Source: Nitrobacter sp963807355 (GTDB lineage: Bacteria > Pseudomonadota > Alphaproteobacteria > Rhizobiales > Xanthobacteraceae). From it: a DNA stretch of 64,000 nucleotides. Positions within the stretch are counted from its first letter, which is position 1. Every line of letters starts with the position of its first letter. The DNA is taken from assembly GCA_963807355.1 (NCBI GenBank), contig CAWEBX010000017.1, forward strand, positions 1 through 64,000, written 5' to 3'. This document shows, in pieces, positions 1-9,163 of this stretch. The notes below the pieces were generated by a model that had not been told where the DNA came from, searched no databases, and saw nothing but the letters and a program-made list of their open reading frames with translations. Both the position numbers and the translations under genes were made by a program.

Positions 1-134
1 GAAATGCTCTGAGCTAGACCGAAGTAACACTTGCGGCTTCGCTGTGAGCATTGACATCGATCTGCTCCATGCCGCGCGTCATCTTTCGGCGCAACTCGCC
101 AATCTTGGAATTCCCGTCGGCCACCCCATAGACC

Positions 135-2167
135 TTGAGAATGACACAACGTTTCGAGCCGATCTTCGCCCGACCTGCAAGCTGGGCTGGCTGGGCGGCC
201 TGCACTTCCAAGGGTGGGATCGATAGCGAGATCGTCGTCACTCTGGAAGCAATCGTCGACGGGAAATCCGTCGCGCAGGTCCGCGCCACGGCCTGGACGC
301 ACATCGGTGGCGATGCCGAAGGAGGTTCGTCCCGCAACGTTCGCGCATTCGATTTCCACGTCCCGCAACGTCTCGCCGACGGAAGAGTCGCATCGAATCC
401 TCTGCGGAAAGAGGATGGCGAACAAATTCGGCAACCGCCACCTTCGTGACGTTTCCCGACGGCCTAGCCGGAATGATTGATGTCATCGGCGGCTATGCCG
501 CAGAGCGGTTGCGCGGTAAACTTTATGACCGGCTTATTCCAGCCTCGCTGCCGTTGCATGACTATGCCGACTGGCGCGAGCGCTTTCCGTTACCGGAGCC
601 TCAGCCAAGCCCGCTTCGGCTGGCCGTCGTGATCGCTGGAAGCTCCGGCACCCAACAGACGCTCGCCAGCCTCGAAGCGCAAAGCCACGAGAATTGGATC
701 GGCTGGCACAATCGACGGCCAGCCGCTGTCGATCGACAGCGACGCCATGCTGGAGTTTCTCGAGGACGCCGCACCGATGCGGACTACATCGTCGTGACCA
801 TGGCGGGCGTGTCGCTGGAACGAACCGCTCTTGCACGCATCGCGGCTGGCGTTCGACTCCCGATCCTGATGCATTAGCTTTGTACGGTGACCTCGACTTT
901 CTCACTGACGACGGTCGCCTCTGGCCGCTTGCTTTTCCAGCGTTCGATTACGAAAGGTTGCTGGAACAAGGCTATTGCGCCCACCCGTTCGCAGTCCGGC
1001 GTAAGGCATTATTTGCGGCCATCGAGGCGGCGCGGCCAATAACCTCTACCGCCTTTTCAACAGCCTGCTGGATCAAATCGGTCCTCTGCAAACAGATATC
1101 CTTCACTTGCCGGGAGCATTGGCGACCATGCCAAAGCTCGACCGAACCACAGCTGGTGCGCTGCTGTCCGCGGCAAGCCAGTCGCACCTGCGGGCGCGCG
1201 AAATCCATGCGAACGTGACCCAGCAGACCGGAAATTTTTTCCCAGCGGTTCGAATCAAGCGACCGCTCTCCAAACGACGCGTGACGGTGATCATCCCGAC
1301 GCGCGACCGCGTTTCTCTCCTGCAACGTTGCCTTGAGACCATCGCGCCTGCCGTTGAACGCTGCCGCGCCGATATCCTTGTTGTCGACAACGACAGCGCG
1401 CATCCGCAGACTATTGACTTTCTTTCCGATCTCCCGCGACGCGGCATTCGAACATTGCGGATCGAGGGGCCATTCAATTTCGCAAGGCTCAACAATCAGG
1501 CCGCCACAACACTCGACAGCGACATCTTGTGCCTGCTCAACAACGACATCGAAGCGAGTTTCGATGACTGGCTCGAGGAGATGCTCACGCGTCTGGGCGA
1601 GCCGGACGTCGGCGCGGTCGGCGCGCTGCTGACCTGGCCCGGTGACGTCGTCCAGCACGGTGGCGTGGTGTTGGGCATGAACTTTTCGGTCGCGCATGCC
1701 TTTACGGACCGGTTCAGCGATGACCCGGGCTTTCTCGATCAGCTTCTTGTGGCGCACGAATGCAGCGCGGTGACCGCGGCTTGCCTTGCAACCCGACGAA
1801 ACGACTATCTCGCCGTCGGCGGAATGGACGAGGACCGCTTCGCGGTGGCGCTCAACGATGTCGACTATTGCCTGCTGGCCGCCGAGGCGGCAAGCGCATC
1901 GTCTTGACACCATACGCGAAACTGATTCACGCCGAGTCCGCCAGCCGGGGTAGCGATCATCGCGGCGCCGACCGGCGAGGCCGGTTCGAACATGAACTCA
2001 ATCTGCTTCGTGCGCGCTGGGGTGAACGGCTGAACGACGACCCGGCTTACAATCCGCAATTGTCACGCGACGGTGTCCCTTATAGTGGCCTGGCATGGCC
2101 GCCGGGACGACGAACTCCCCGATACAATCGCCCGCCGGTCGCGCACGATCTGCCGTTCGGGATCTGA
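135..2167 (+). pseudogene. GT2-family glycosyltransferase, multiply frameshifted
   Basis: The three forward frames can be joined into one long glycosyltransferase. An N-terminal beta-rich domain (IVVTLEAIVDGKSVAQVRATAW near 230-290, continuing at FPDGLAGMIDVIGGYAAERL near 450-510) is followed by a GT-A catalytic domain: VTVIIPTRDR near 1285, the metal-site region LVVDNDSAHP near 1378 and LLNNDIE near 1535. The C-terminal tail (PYSGLAWPPG, then PVAHDLPFGI and a stop at 2165-2167) is readable. The frame changes at about 200, 420, 700, 775, 855, 1020 and 1890, so no full-length product can be made. It precedes the rml genes and probably added a sugar to a surface polysaccharide; donor and acceptor cannot be read. 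The 5' end is uncertain and could lie nearer the window edge. Confidence 0.8.
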
Positions 2168-2224
2168 CGAACGCCGAAATTTGATTTAAGAAATCGAACC
2201 GCGCTTCAGGGTTAATCCTTTGGA

Positions 2225-2286
2225 GCATGATCTTATCCGAAACCAGGTCCGCCTTTTTGGGCGCGACGCTGAGGCCGGGATCATGC
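2225..2286. repeat. Imperfect inverted-repeat element overlapping the end of rmlD
   Basis: GCATGATC at 2225-2232 is mirrored by GATCATGC at 2279-2286, and the sequence between them resembles an intergenic repeat I recall from Bradyrhizobium-type genomes. The right arm contains the rmlD stop codon. About 14 extra bases (near 2261-2275) seem to disturb the usual internal symmetry. The family assignment rests on memory, not on a search. Confidence 0.45.
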
Positions 2287-3211
2287 GGTTCTCATTGCCA
2301 AGACCGCCTGCTCGCCTTGACGGATAACAAGGCTGTCGAGTTCCGCCGATAGCGCTACCTGCCAAGTTGGCGGAGTCAACGCGAAACGATCTCGCAATTG
2401 CGACAGGTCGAGCCTGGAATTACCAGGTCGCTTAGCTTTGGTCGGGAAATCGGCCGTGGCTATCGGGGCGATCCTTTCCACCAGGAGCTTCACACCGCGA
2501 GACTTCAATCCGTCGACGATGGCGGTGGCAAAGCCGTGCCAACTCGTTTCGCCAACACAGGAGAGATTGACCACACCGCTGTGGCGCGCGAACAACGCGC
2601 TCAAGTTCGATGCATTCGAGAACACGATGTTGGAAATGGCATTAGCGATCGTGCTTGCCGTGGTCGGGGCGCCGGTCTGATCGGCGACAATGCGCAATTC
2701 CTCGCGTTCACCAGCCAGCCGCGCGATGGTCCGCAAAAAATTGGCGCCGGTCGCTGCGTAGACCCAGGAAGTGCGTGCAATCAGATGTGGCCCACCGGCT
2801 GCCTGGATGGCGAGATCGCCGGCGAGCTTACTCCAGCCATAGACCGAGAGCGGGCCGGCGGGACTGTCCTCGCGCCACGGCTTGTTGCCCGAGCCATCGA
2901 AAACATAGTCGGTCGAGAAATGGATCAACGGCACACGAGCCGCCTTGCCGACCATTCCGCGATCGCCGCGGGCGCTTTGGCGTTGATAAGGAAAGCCAGT
3001 TCACGCTCGTCCTCGGCGCGATCCACCGCGGTATAGGCTGCGGGATTGACAATGAGATCAGGCTTGAATCGTCGAGCGCTCCGGCAAGCATTTCGGGCTT
3101 CGAAAGGTCGAACGCGCTGCGCGACGGCGCAATGACCATACCGCCTTTGTCCAGCAACGACCGAAGCGCCCCGCCAACCTGACCGCTGGTCCCCGTCAAT
3201 AATATCCGCAT
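2281..3211 (-). pseudogene. rmlD: dTDP-4-dehydrorhamnose reductase (RmlD), two frameshifts
   Basis: RmlD is the NAD(P)H-dependent last step of dTDP-L-rhamnose synthesis. The start ATG at 3211 overlaps the rmlC stop (TGATG) and opens MRILLTGTSGQVGG, the Rossmann glycine motif. The frame is lost near 3060-3080 before KPDLIVNPAAYTAVDRAE, and again near 2950 after INAKAPAAIAEW, before the conserved LIHFSTDYVFDG and VYGWSKLAGD (catalytic Tyr and Lys). The remaining 220 codons run to the stop at 2281. All three pieces together give a normal length of about 300 residues. With two independent shifts the gene is very probably inactive. Confidence 0.85.
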
Positions 3212-3764
3212 CAGACTTGCCCATAGCGAGGAAGGTTCTTGATCTCCGCGAGCAGCGGCGCATCCGCATCCTTGGCTGACAAGGACGGCTTTTCCACGCC
3301 CCAGTCGATGCCGATTGCAGGATCGTTCCAGCGGATCGAGACCTCGTCCTTCGGACTGTAGAGATCGTCGCATTTATAGAAGAAATCGGCGGTCTCGGAG
3401 AGAACGCAAAGCCGTGCGCGAAACCGCGGGGAACCCAGAGCTGCCGCCTGTTTTCTTCGCTCAGCTCAACGGCCACGTGGCGGCCGAAATTCGGACTGCC
3501 AACGCGGACGTCGACGGCGACATCTAGGACCTTGCCGCGGAGCACCGTCACCAGCTTCCCTTGCGGAAAAGGATTTTGCAGGTGCAACCCGCGCAGCACG
3601 CCCCGGGCAGAGCGGGACAGATTGTCCTGGACGAACGGGCAAGCTACTCCGTGCTCGGAGTAACGGGGAAATTGATACGTCTCGAGAAAAAAGCCACGCT
3701 GATCCCCGAACAGCCTAGGCTCGATGATAACTGCCTCGGGAATTTCGGTCCGAATGATATTGAT
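3211..3764 (-). pseudogene. rmlC: dTDP-4-dehydrorhamnose 3,5-epimerase (RmlC), lost start codon and frameshift
   Basis: RmlC epimerises dTDP-4-keto-6-deoxyglucose before RmlD reduces it. The reading frame begins with conserved sequence NIIRTEIPEAVIIEPRLFGD, but the expected ATG reads ATC (3764-3762), directly after an in-frame TAA. Cupin sequence follows without break (FFLETYQFPRYSEHGVACPF, LRGLHLQNP with the catalytic His region, GKVLDVAVDVR, LWVPRGFAHGF). Around 3390 the frame shifts and the C-terminus (SIRWNDPAIGIDW, ending IKNLPRYGQV) lies in another frame. The stop overlaps the start of rmlD, so the two were translationally coupled. It is divergent from rmlA. ATC can start translation weakly, but the frameshift makes function unlikely. 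Confidence 0.85.
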
Positions 3765-3867
3765 TTAAGTCACTTCATACTTGTTAACTCATGGATGCTT
3801 CCGCATTAATGACAAACTTGCAAGCTTAACACTATAAGTTAGGTTATCAGGGCAATGTGAGGGGACT

Positions 3868-4743
3868 ATGAAGGGCATTATTCTTGCCGGGGGGACGGGT
3901 TCGCGACTTTACCCGGTAACGACGGTCGTTTCCAAGCAGCTCTTGCCCGTCTTTGACAAGCCAATGATCTACTATCCGCTGTCCACGCTGATGCTGGGCG
4001 GCATTCGCGAGATCCTGATCATTTCGACACCGCAGGACGGGCCGCTGTTTTATCGGCTACTCGGCAACGGCAGCGAGATCGGCATGCGCTTTGCCTATGC
4101 GACGCAGGACACCCCGCGCGGGCTGGCGGATGCCTTCATCGTCGGCCGCGATTTTATCGGCTCCGACTTCGTCGCGCTCGTATTGGGCGACAACATTTTC
4201 TACGGCCATGGGTTACCCCAACTGCTATCGGCCGCGTCCTCCCGCAACAAGGGCGCCACTGTGTTCGGCTATGTCGTGAACACACCTGAACAATACGGGG
4301 TAGTTGAGCTCGACGATACCGGACGAGCACTCTCGATCGAAGAGAAGCCGAAGCAGCCGAAATCAAACGTGGCCGTGACCGGGCTGTATTTTTATGATAA
4401 CGACGTAGTCGAGATTGCAGCTGGAATCAAGCCGTCGGCACGCGGCGAGATCGAGATCACGGACGTCAACAACGCCTATCTTGAGCGCGGCGATCTGTAC
4501 GTCGAGGTTCTCGGGCGCGGTTTCGCCTGGCTCGACACCGGAACCCATTCCTCGCTGGTCGAGGCTAGCCACTTTGTCCAGATCCTGGAGCAGCGTCAGG
4601 GTCTACGCATCGCTTGTCCCGAAGAAATCGCGCTGCGGCAAGGCTACATCTCGCTTCAGGAATTTGAGAAGGCTGCCGAGAAGAATGGGAAAAGCAGCTA
4701 CGGCGAATATCTGAGATCCGTTGCCAATTCGTACCAGTGTTAA
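3868..4743 (+). CDS. rmlA: Glucose-1-phosphate thymidylyltransferase (RmlA)
   Basis: RmlA makes dTDP-glucose from glucose-1-phosphate and dTTP, the entry step of dTDP-deoxysugar synthesis. The 291-residue product has the usual length. Residues 6-14 (LAGGTGSRL) and SKQLLPVFDKPMIYYPLS (22-39) form the nucleotide-binding loop. LGDN at 106-109 provides the metal-binding Asp, and EEKPKQPKS and WLDTGTHSSL are family signatures. GAGGGGA lies 5 bases before the ATG. Only 25 bases separate it from rmlB, so the two probably form one transcript, divergent from the broken rmlC-rmlD. It is intact, unlike most of its pathway neighbours. Confidence 0.95.
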   Translation: MKGIILAGGTGSRLYPVTTVVSKQLLPVFDKPMIYYPLSTLMLGGIREILIISTPQDGPLFYRLLGNGSEIGMRFAYATQDTPRGLADAFIVGRDFIGSDFVALVLGDNIFYGHGLPQLLSAASSRNKGATVFGYVVNTPEQYGVVELDDTGRALSIEEKPKQPKSNVAVTGLYFYDNDVVEIAAGIKPSARGEIEITDVNNAYLERGDLYVEVLGRGFAWLDTGTHSSLVEASHFVQILEQRQGLRIACPEEIALRQGYISLQEFEKAAEKNGKSSYGEYLRSVANSYQC

Positions 4744-4768
4744 TTCCAGTTCGCGGAGGCGATCGGTT

Positions 4769-5833
4769 ATGCGCTTTAAGGCTTCGACCATTTTTGTTAC
4801 AGGCGGCGCGGGGTTCATCGGTTCGGCGGTGGTTCGTCACCTCCTGCACAATACTCACGCTCGCGTGGTCAACATCGATAAGTGCACCTACGCAGCGAAC
4901 CTCGACTTATTGCCTGGTACGAGCGAGAACCTGAACTATGCCTTCGAGAAGCAATGCATCTGCGACGGCCTCGGGCTGCGTCATCTTTTCGAGAGATATC
5001 AACCAGATGCCGTGATGAACCTCGCCGCAGAGAGTCATGTAGACCGCTCAATCGATGGCCCAACCGAGTTCATCCAGACCAACATCGTCGGCACGTTCAC
5101 TCTGCTGCAGGAAACGTTGCGTCATTGGCGTTCGCTGTCGCCCGAGAAGCAAAAGAAATTCCGCTTCCTGCACGTCTCAACCGACGAGGTATTCGGCTCG
5201 CTCGGCGACGATGGCTTTTTTACCGAGGCCACCGCCTATGCGCCAAACTCACCATACTCGGCTAGCAAAGCATCCTCCGACCATTTGGTGCGCGCATGGC
5301 GCGAAACCTATGAGTTGCCCACGCTGGTCACCAATTGCTCGAATAATTACGGCCCCTATCACTTTCCTGAAAAGCTGATCCCGCACATGATCATCAAGGG
5401 CCTCGCCGGCGAGCCGCTGCCTGTTTATGGCGACGGCGAGAACGTTCGAGACTGGCTCTATGTCAATGATCACGCGGAGGCGCTCTCACTGACCCTCGAG
5501 CACGGCGCTGTCGGCGAAACTTATAATGTCGGCGGGCGTAACGAGCGCACCAACCTGCATGTGGTCGAGAGCATCTGTGACCTGCTCGACGAGATCGTAC
5601 CGGGTGCGACACGGCATCGTGACCTCATCACTTTCGTCGCCGACCGCCCCGGCCACGATCGGCGCTACGCCATCGACGCATCCAAGCTCGAACGCGAACT
5701 AGGTTGGCGGGCGAAGGAGAATTTCGAAAGCGGAATCCAGAAGACGGTACGCTGGTATGTCGACGAGCGACCCTGGTGGCAGGCAATCCTAGCTCGGGGC
5801 TATGCAGCAAAACGCGTGGGGCTCAGCCGATGA
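4769..5833 (+). CDS. rmlB: dTDP-glucose 4,6-dehydratase (RmlB)
   Basis: RmlB is an extended short-chain dehydrogenase that converts dTDP-glucose to dTDP-4-keto-6-deoxyglucose using bound NAD+. The ATG at 4769 is chosen because GGAGG sits at a suitable distance upstream and because the product then opens just before the Rossmann motif TGGAGFIG (residues 11-18). STDEVFG (137-143) and the catalytic YSASK (163-167) are present, and the 354-residue length is normal. Its product accumulates or goes to another branch here, since rmlC and rmlD beside it are broken. The stop overlaps another ATG (ATGA at 5830), suggesting that a further coupled gene once followed. Confidence 0.95.
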   Translation: MRFKASTIFVTGGAGFIGSAVVRHLLHNTHARVVNIDKCTYAANLDLLPGTSENLNYAFEKQCICDGLGLRHLFERYQPDAVMNLAAESHVDRSIDGPTEFIQTNIVGTFTLLQETLRHWRSLSPEKQKKFRFLHVSTDEVFGSLGDDGFFTEATAYAPNSPYSASKASSDHLVRAWRETYELPTLVTNCSNNYGPYHFPEKLIPHMIIKGLAGEPLPVYGDGENVRDWLYVNDHAEALSLTLEHGAVGETYNVGGRNERTNLHVVESICDLLDEIVPGATRHRDLITFVADRPGHDRRYAIDASKLERELGWRAKENFESGIQKTVRWYVDERPWWQAILARGYAAKRVGLSR

Positions 5834-5883
5834 CAAAAGTTGATTTTCTCTCGCGAACGGAACCATCCATGCAATGTACATGA
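5830..5883 (+). other. Short coupled reading frame after rmlB, probable stub of a lost gene
   Basis: An ATG overlapping the rmlB stop (ATGA) opens a 17-codon frame beginning MTKVDFLSR and ending at TGA 5881-5883. The coupling suggests it was once the start of a third operon gene that has since been lost. Nothing in so short a frame identifies a function. Confidence 0.3.
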
Positions 5884-6929
5884 TGTCTGGTTGCAAACCG
5901 TCTTGGCGGCCTCAATTGGCTTGTTCTGCCAAGAGTTGCTGCGCGCTAGGTAAAGTAATTAGGCTAACAGACACCGCCTTTCTGAAACTACTCGGCCGTT
6001 GTGAAGGAGCCTTTTTTGCGCAAGTGGGCGGTTGTTAGTTGGAAGAGACCGCCACCTCTTCCCTCTTCCCTCTTCCCTCTTCCCTCTTCCCACGATAGTA
6101 TTGGGCTTCGTTCTGCGAACTCCGGCTGGAAACGCGGGTGTGGCCCGCAACTAACCCTCGAAGCCTTTTTTACGAACGAAGAGCCACACCAACGATGCCT
6201 CGCTCACCCTTGATGGACTTTGCTGTGCCCGGCGTGAGCCATACCGCGACCTCGGTCGAATGTTTCGTGTCCGGCTGCCCACTCAGCGAAACGGGCTTGC
6301 CTCAGGAGAACGGTACTGCGCGCCGAGCTGTGCCCGACACTACACTTTGCTCATGTTGCTAGGCCTTGCACGCCAGTGAACCGAACCTGAGTCTTTTGGT
6401 GAGCAGTCGCCCGAGCCAAGCAGTTTGTTTGCGGACCAATCAGCAACTCGACCGGCCCCAAGTCGCCGATTGCGTCACCAAACCCGTCACGCCCGGTTAA
6501 GTGGGTCGTCCTGCGATGGATTTATTGAGCGAGAATAGCGACGGCTATTCGTCGTTCTTTTTACCTTCACAAAATTCAGCGGATTATGTGGCGTCATGGA
6601 CTACACTCTGCCAAAGCCGTGGCGCAATCAAGATCGTAGTTCCCGTTTTTAAGTCTTTCGACAAGGCCGAAACCGGCTCGATGCGATACTGATAGACCTG
6701 ATAAGAAACCAGGTGGCGATCTGAAGGTGGCACGATCAACTTGGCGCAACGGATCCGCGCATTCGCGGCGGCGTGCCCCTTGCTCAGTTGATGCCGTTTT
6801 CGCTTGCCGGCCCGGGCAAGACCCCGCTACGCTATTATTGATGGCTTGCAACTCGATTACGTTTTTCGCTGAAGGCCCGGGGAACCCGTTCCAAAATTCA
6901 GCAAACTTCAATCAAGATCAGCTGAGATA
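5884..6929. other. Gene-poor 1-kb stretch with a heptamer tandem repeat
   Basis: No reading frame here looks coding. The longest, on the minus strand near 6594-6911 and on the plus strand near 6501-6692, show no recognisable motif and have irregular composition. The stretch contains the CCTCTTC repeats at 6055-6089. It separates the rml genes from a truncated galE, so it is probably eroded sequence of the same polysaccharide locus or an insertion scar. Confidence 0.5.
6055..6089. repeat. Five tandem copies of CCTCTTC
   Basis: Five perfect, contiguous 7-bp units, GAAGAGG on the other strand. Such runs change copy number by slippage. It lies in non-coding sequence, so a length change would not alter a protein. 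Confidence 0.9.
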
Positions 6930-7225
6930 ATGAGCAATAGGAACTGCATTCTCGTCACTGGCGGTGCAGGATACATCGGGGCGCATTGTTGTCGGGCCCT
7001 TAGGGTAGCGGGCTACGAGCCGATTGTATTCGACCAACCTTTCGACTGGCCACCGGAATTTTGTCCCTGGTGAGCTGGTGGTGGGAGATCTGGTTCAAAA
7101 AGAACTAATTGTTACCGTTCTGAGAAAGTATAACGTCACGGCTGTCATGCACTTTGCAGCCAAAAGCTTGGTGGGCGAGTCTGTTACAGATCCACAACAA
7201 TACTACTTAAACAACGTTGTTGGGA
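6930..7225 (+). pseudogene. galE: UDP-glucose 4-epimerase (GalE), N-terminal third only, frameshifted
   Basis: GalE interconverts UDP-glucose and UDP-galactose. The ATG at 6930 opens MSNRNCILVTGGAGYIGAHC, the NAD-binding TGGxGxxG motif. A one-base insertion near 7030-7040 shifts the frame before NLSTGHRNFV. Typical GalE sequence then continues through VMHFAAKSLVGESVTDPQQYY and NNVVGT and stops abruptly at about 7225. The catalytic YxxxK and the sugar-binding domain are absent. The sequence after 7225 is unrelated, so this point is a deletion or insertion junction. Confidence 0.85.
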
Positions 7226-7530
7226 CCACCGACGGCACCGCCCCGCCAGCGAACGGTCCTGACTCCAACCATCCCCTCGCACTATTGTCGCCCTCGTTAA
7301 ACACACCGCTTTGCTCGAGCGAATTGATCAAAGCCGATCGTACGCCCGGCTCGATGTTTCCGTTATCATGGAGAAACTCACCTAACTCGGTCTTGGTCAA
7401 ATAGGAAATGGCCATGGCGCCCTCTGGCTGGATTTTTCAAAATCATGACGCAAGCAGATCTTCGGTCGACGCCAATCGACACCCAACTGCTGCAATTCGA
7501 ATGTGCTAACCCCGAGTGACCCGAGGTCCG

Positions 7531-7578
7531 CATAACATATGAATGTTATGCCATCTCTGGATTGTTATGTCTATAACA
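7531..7578. promoter_or_regulatory. Two spaced palindromes, operator-like
   Basis: CATAACAT (7531-7538) mirrors ATGTTATG (7543-7550) across 4 bases. TGTTAT (7563-7568) mirrors ATAACA (7573-7578), also across 4 bases. The shared half-site is GTTAT/ATAAC and the two centres are 30 bp apart, about three helical turns, as expected of a cooperative operator or a small centromere-like site. They lie about 290 bp before the ParA-type gene. No binding protein can be named. Confidence 0.45.
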
Positions 7579-7630
7579 GAAGCACCAGACTGAGCAAGTC
7601 AAGGATCAAACTTCGTCCTCCCAACTCAAT

Positions 7631-7662
7631 CTCAAGAGCGATCGTCCTCAAGAGCGATCGTC
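7631..7662. repeat. Perfect 16-bp tandem duplication (CTCAAGAGCGATCGTC x2)
   Basis: Two identical adjacent 16-bp units at 7631-7646 and 7647-7662, each containing CGATCG. They lie between the palindromes and the ParA-type gene. Iteron-like function and a simple slippage duplication are both possible. Confidence 0.85.
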
Positions 7663-7868
7663 GGCCCGCCAGCCCGGACATAAAGTATGATTACAGCGCC
7701 GATGTTAATGAATTTGGTTCTGAATCGCAGGTCAAAGCCATGCATAACATCAGAACGACCGACAACCTCTAAAACTCTGACCGGACAGCATTTAGGATTT
7801 TCGGTCAAGGAATGGTAACGTCCGCAGATGCTTTTAGCAGAAAATGTGAGAAATCTTGTGGCGCCCGC

Positions 7869-8519
7869 ATGAGCTTTCCCAGACTAAGACGGAGAATTAT
7901 AACCGTTACTCAACGCAAAGGCGGTGTCGGAAAAACCACAATTGCAGTCTGTGTCGCCGCTGCGCTCGCTCGCCGGGGACATGACGTTGCACTTGTCGAC
8001 AGCGATCCTCAACGTTCCGCCTCACAGTGGGCGGAGCCCGGCAATCTCGAATTCCCGGTCTATGAACTGGCCCTGGAGCAAATGTCAGTCTCCGCCTGGG
8101 CGCAGGAAGTGCGCAGCATTGAAGCCGGGGTCGTCGTCATCGACACCGCTCCCAACGCTCGAGAAATGGGGGCCTCTATCGCTGTGGCCAATCTGATTTT
8201 GGTCCCCTGCACCCCGTCCGGCCTTGACCTCGACGCGACGCTTCAGACTCTTGCGATCATTAACGCAGCACGAGAACGCCGCCGGGATCAAATCAATGTG
8301 ATCCTGGTGCCGAACAGGATCGATCGCCGCACGCTCGAGGGAAGGCAACTGCTCGACGAGTTATCTACATTCGGTGAAGCGGTCGGGCCGCCGATAGCTA
8401 GCCGCGCCGCCTTCGTTCGTTGCTTCACCAGCGGTCAATCCGTAACAAGCTTCGTGCCCGGAGATAACGCCGATCAGGAAATCCAAGAACTGGCGGATGC
8501 AATCGAACGGACCGAGTAG
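7869..8519 (+). CDS. ParA/MinD-type ATPase, orphan
   Basis: The product is a deviant Walker-A ATPase of the kind that segregates plasmids or positions cargo. From the ATG at 7869 (MSFPRLRRR) it has 216 residues, with KGGVGKTT at 17-24, the switch-I DSDPQRSASQW near 46-56, and VVVIDTAP as the Walker B region. A longer start at 7812 would add 19 residues with no recognisable content. The lack of an N-terminal DNA-binding domain resembles small plasmid (type Ib) ParA proteins, but no ParB or ribbon-helix-helix partner follows. Palindromes and a tandem duplication lie upstream. It probably belongs to a mobile or formerly plasmid-borne segment; the exact cargo is unknown. Confidence 0.85.
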   Translation: MSFPRLRRRIITVTQRKGGVGKTTIAVCVAAALARRGHDVALVDSDPQRSASQWAEPGNLEFPVYELALEQMSVSAWAQEVRSIEAGVVVIDTAPNAREMGASIAVANLILVPCTPSGLDLDATLQTLAIINAARERRRDQINVILVPNRIDRRTLEGRQLLDELSTFGEAVGPPIASRAAFVRCFTSGQSVTSFVPGDNADQEIQELADAIERTE

Positions 8520-8575
8520 CAGGAATAGGACACTCCGCACTCTCAGAGAGACCGCGTCGTCCCCTCCAAGGACAG

Positions 8576-8971
8576 CTATCTGGAATTGGCGGAACCAAGC
8601 AAGGCCTGGACCGATCCTTGTGTCTCCGACGGACGAGACGATGCCGTAACCGCAGCTTCCTCAAGTCTCATTTTCTCAAGCAACAGATCCGTGACGATCT
8701 TTCGAAGCCGCTGGTTCTCGAGTTTAAGCTCCTCCAGCACGTGACGCATCTGATCCATCGCCGGAGGCCTGATAGACGCCACACCGTCTCCTGCATTATC
8801 CTGAGAACCACTTGCTTCTTGCCTTGGCAGGGGCAGTTTCCTCCACCGATGAAGGGTCATGACGCTCACGCCCAGCGCCTTGCACACATCGACCTGGGAA
8901 TTGCCCGTGCGGGCAAGCTCGTCTGCCCGAGCAAGCTTCGAAAGAATTTCCTCTCGCGAATGCTTCTTCAT
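8576..8971 (-). CDS. IS3-type OrfA-like helix-turn-helix protein
   Basis: A 131-residue product from the ATG at 8971 (MKKHSREEIL). An N-terminal helix-turn-helix (SQVDVCKALGVSVMTLHRWRK) is followed by a linker and a leucine-zipper-like helix (LEELKLENQRLRKIVTDLLL). This is the layout of the OrfA (InsN-like) DNA-binding subunit of IS3-family transposases. The catalytic OrfB partner is not found on either side and no terminal inverted repeats were recognised. It is therefore an orphan OrfA, an IS remnant or a domesticated regulator. It converges on the ParA-type gene. Confidence 0.7.
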   Translation of the reverse strand: MKKHSREEILSKLARADELARTGNSQVDVCKALGVSVMTLHRWRKLPLPRQEASGSQDNAGDGVASIRPPAMDQMRHVLEELKLENQRLRKIVTDLLLEKMRLEEAAVTASSRPSETQGSVQALLGSANSR

Positions 8972-9163
8972 CTTCCTACCTGGATAAGGCTTCGAGGACG
9001 GGACTAGGAACAAATATAAATCTCATTTTGGGAACAACTTCACAACGATAATACTGACAAATGATATATGACAGGCGCGCGCCTCTGTATCAAGCTCCGG
9101 CACGTTTTGTGTTAGCTGCAGTGCAACGTAAAACCAAAACCATGTGTTCGATCCTGATTGCTA

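Noticed and set aside
972..1913. A 313-codon reverse frame opposite the GT2 pseudogene
   Set aside because: It is the complement of recognisable glycosyltransferase sequence and its composition (Arg/His/Ala rich) is typical of antisense frames in GC-rich DNA.
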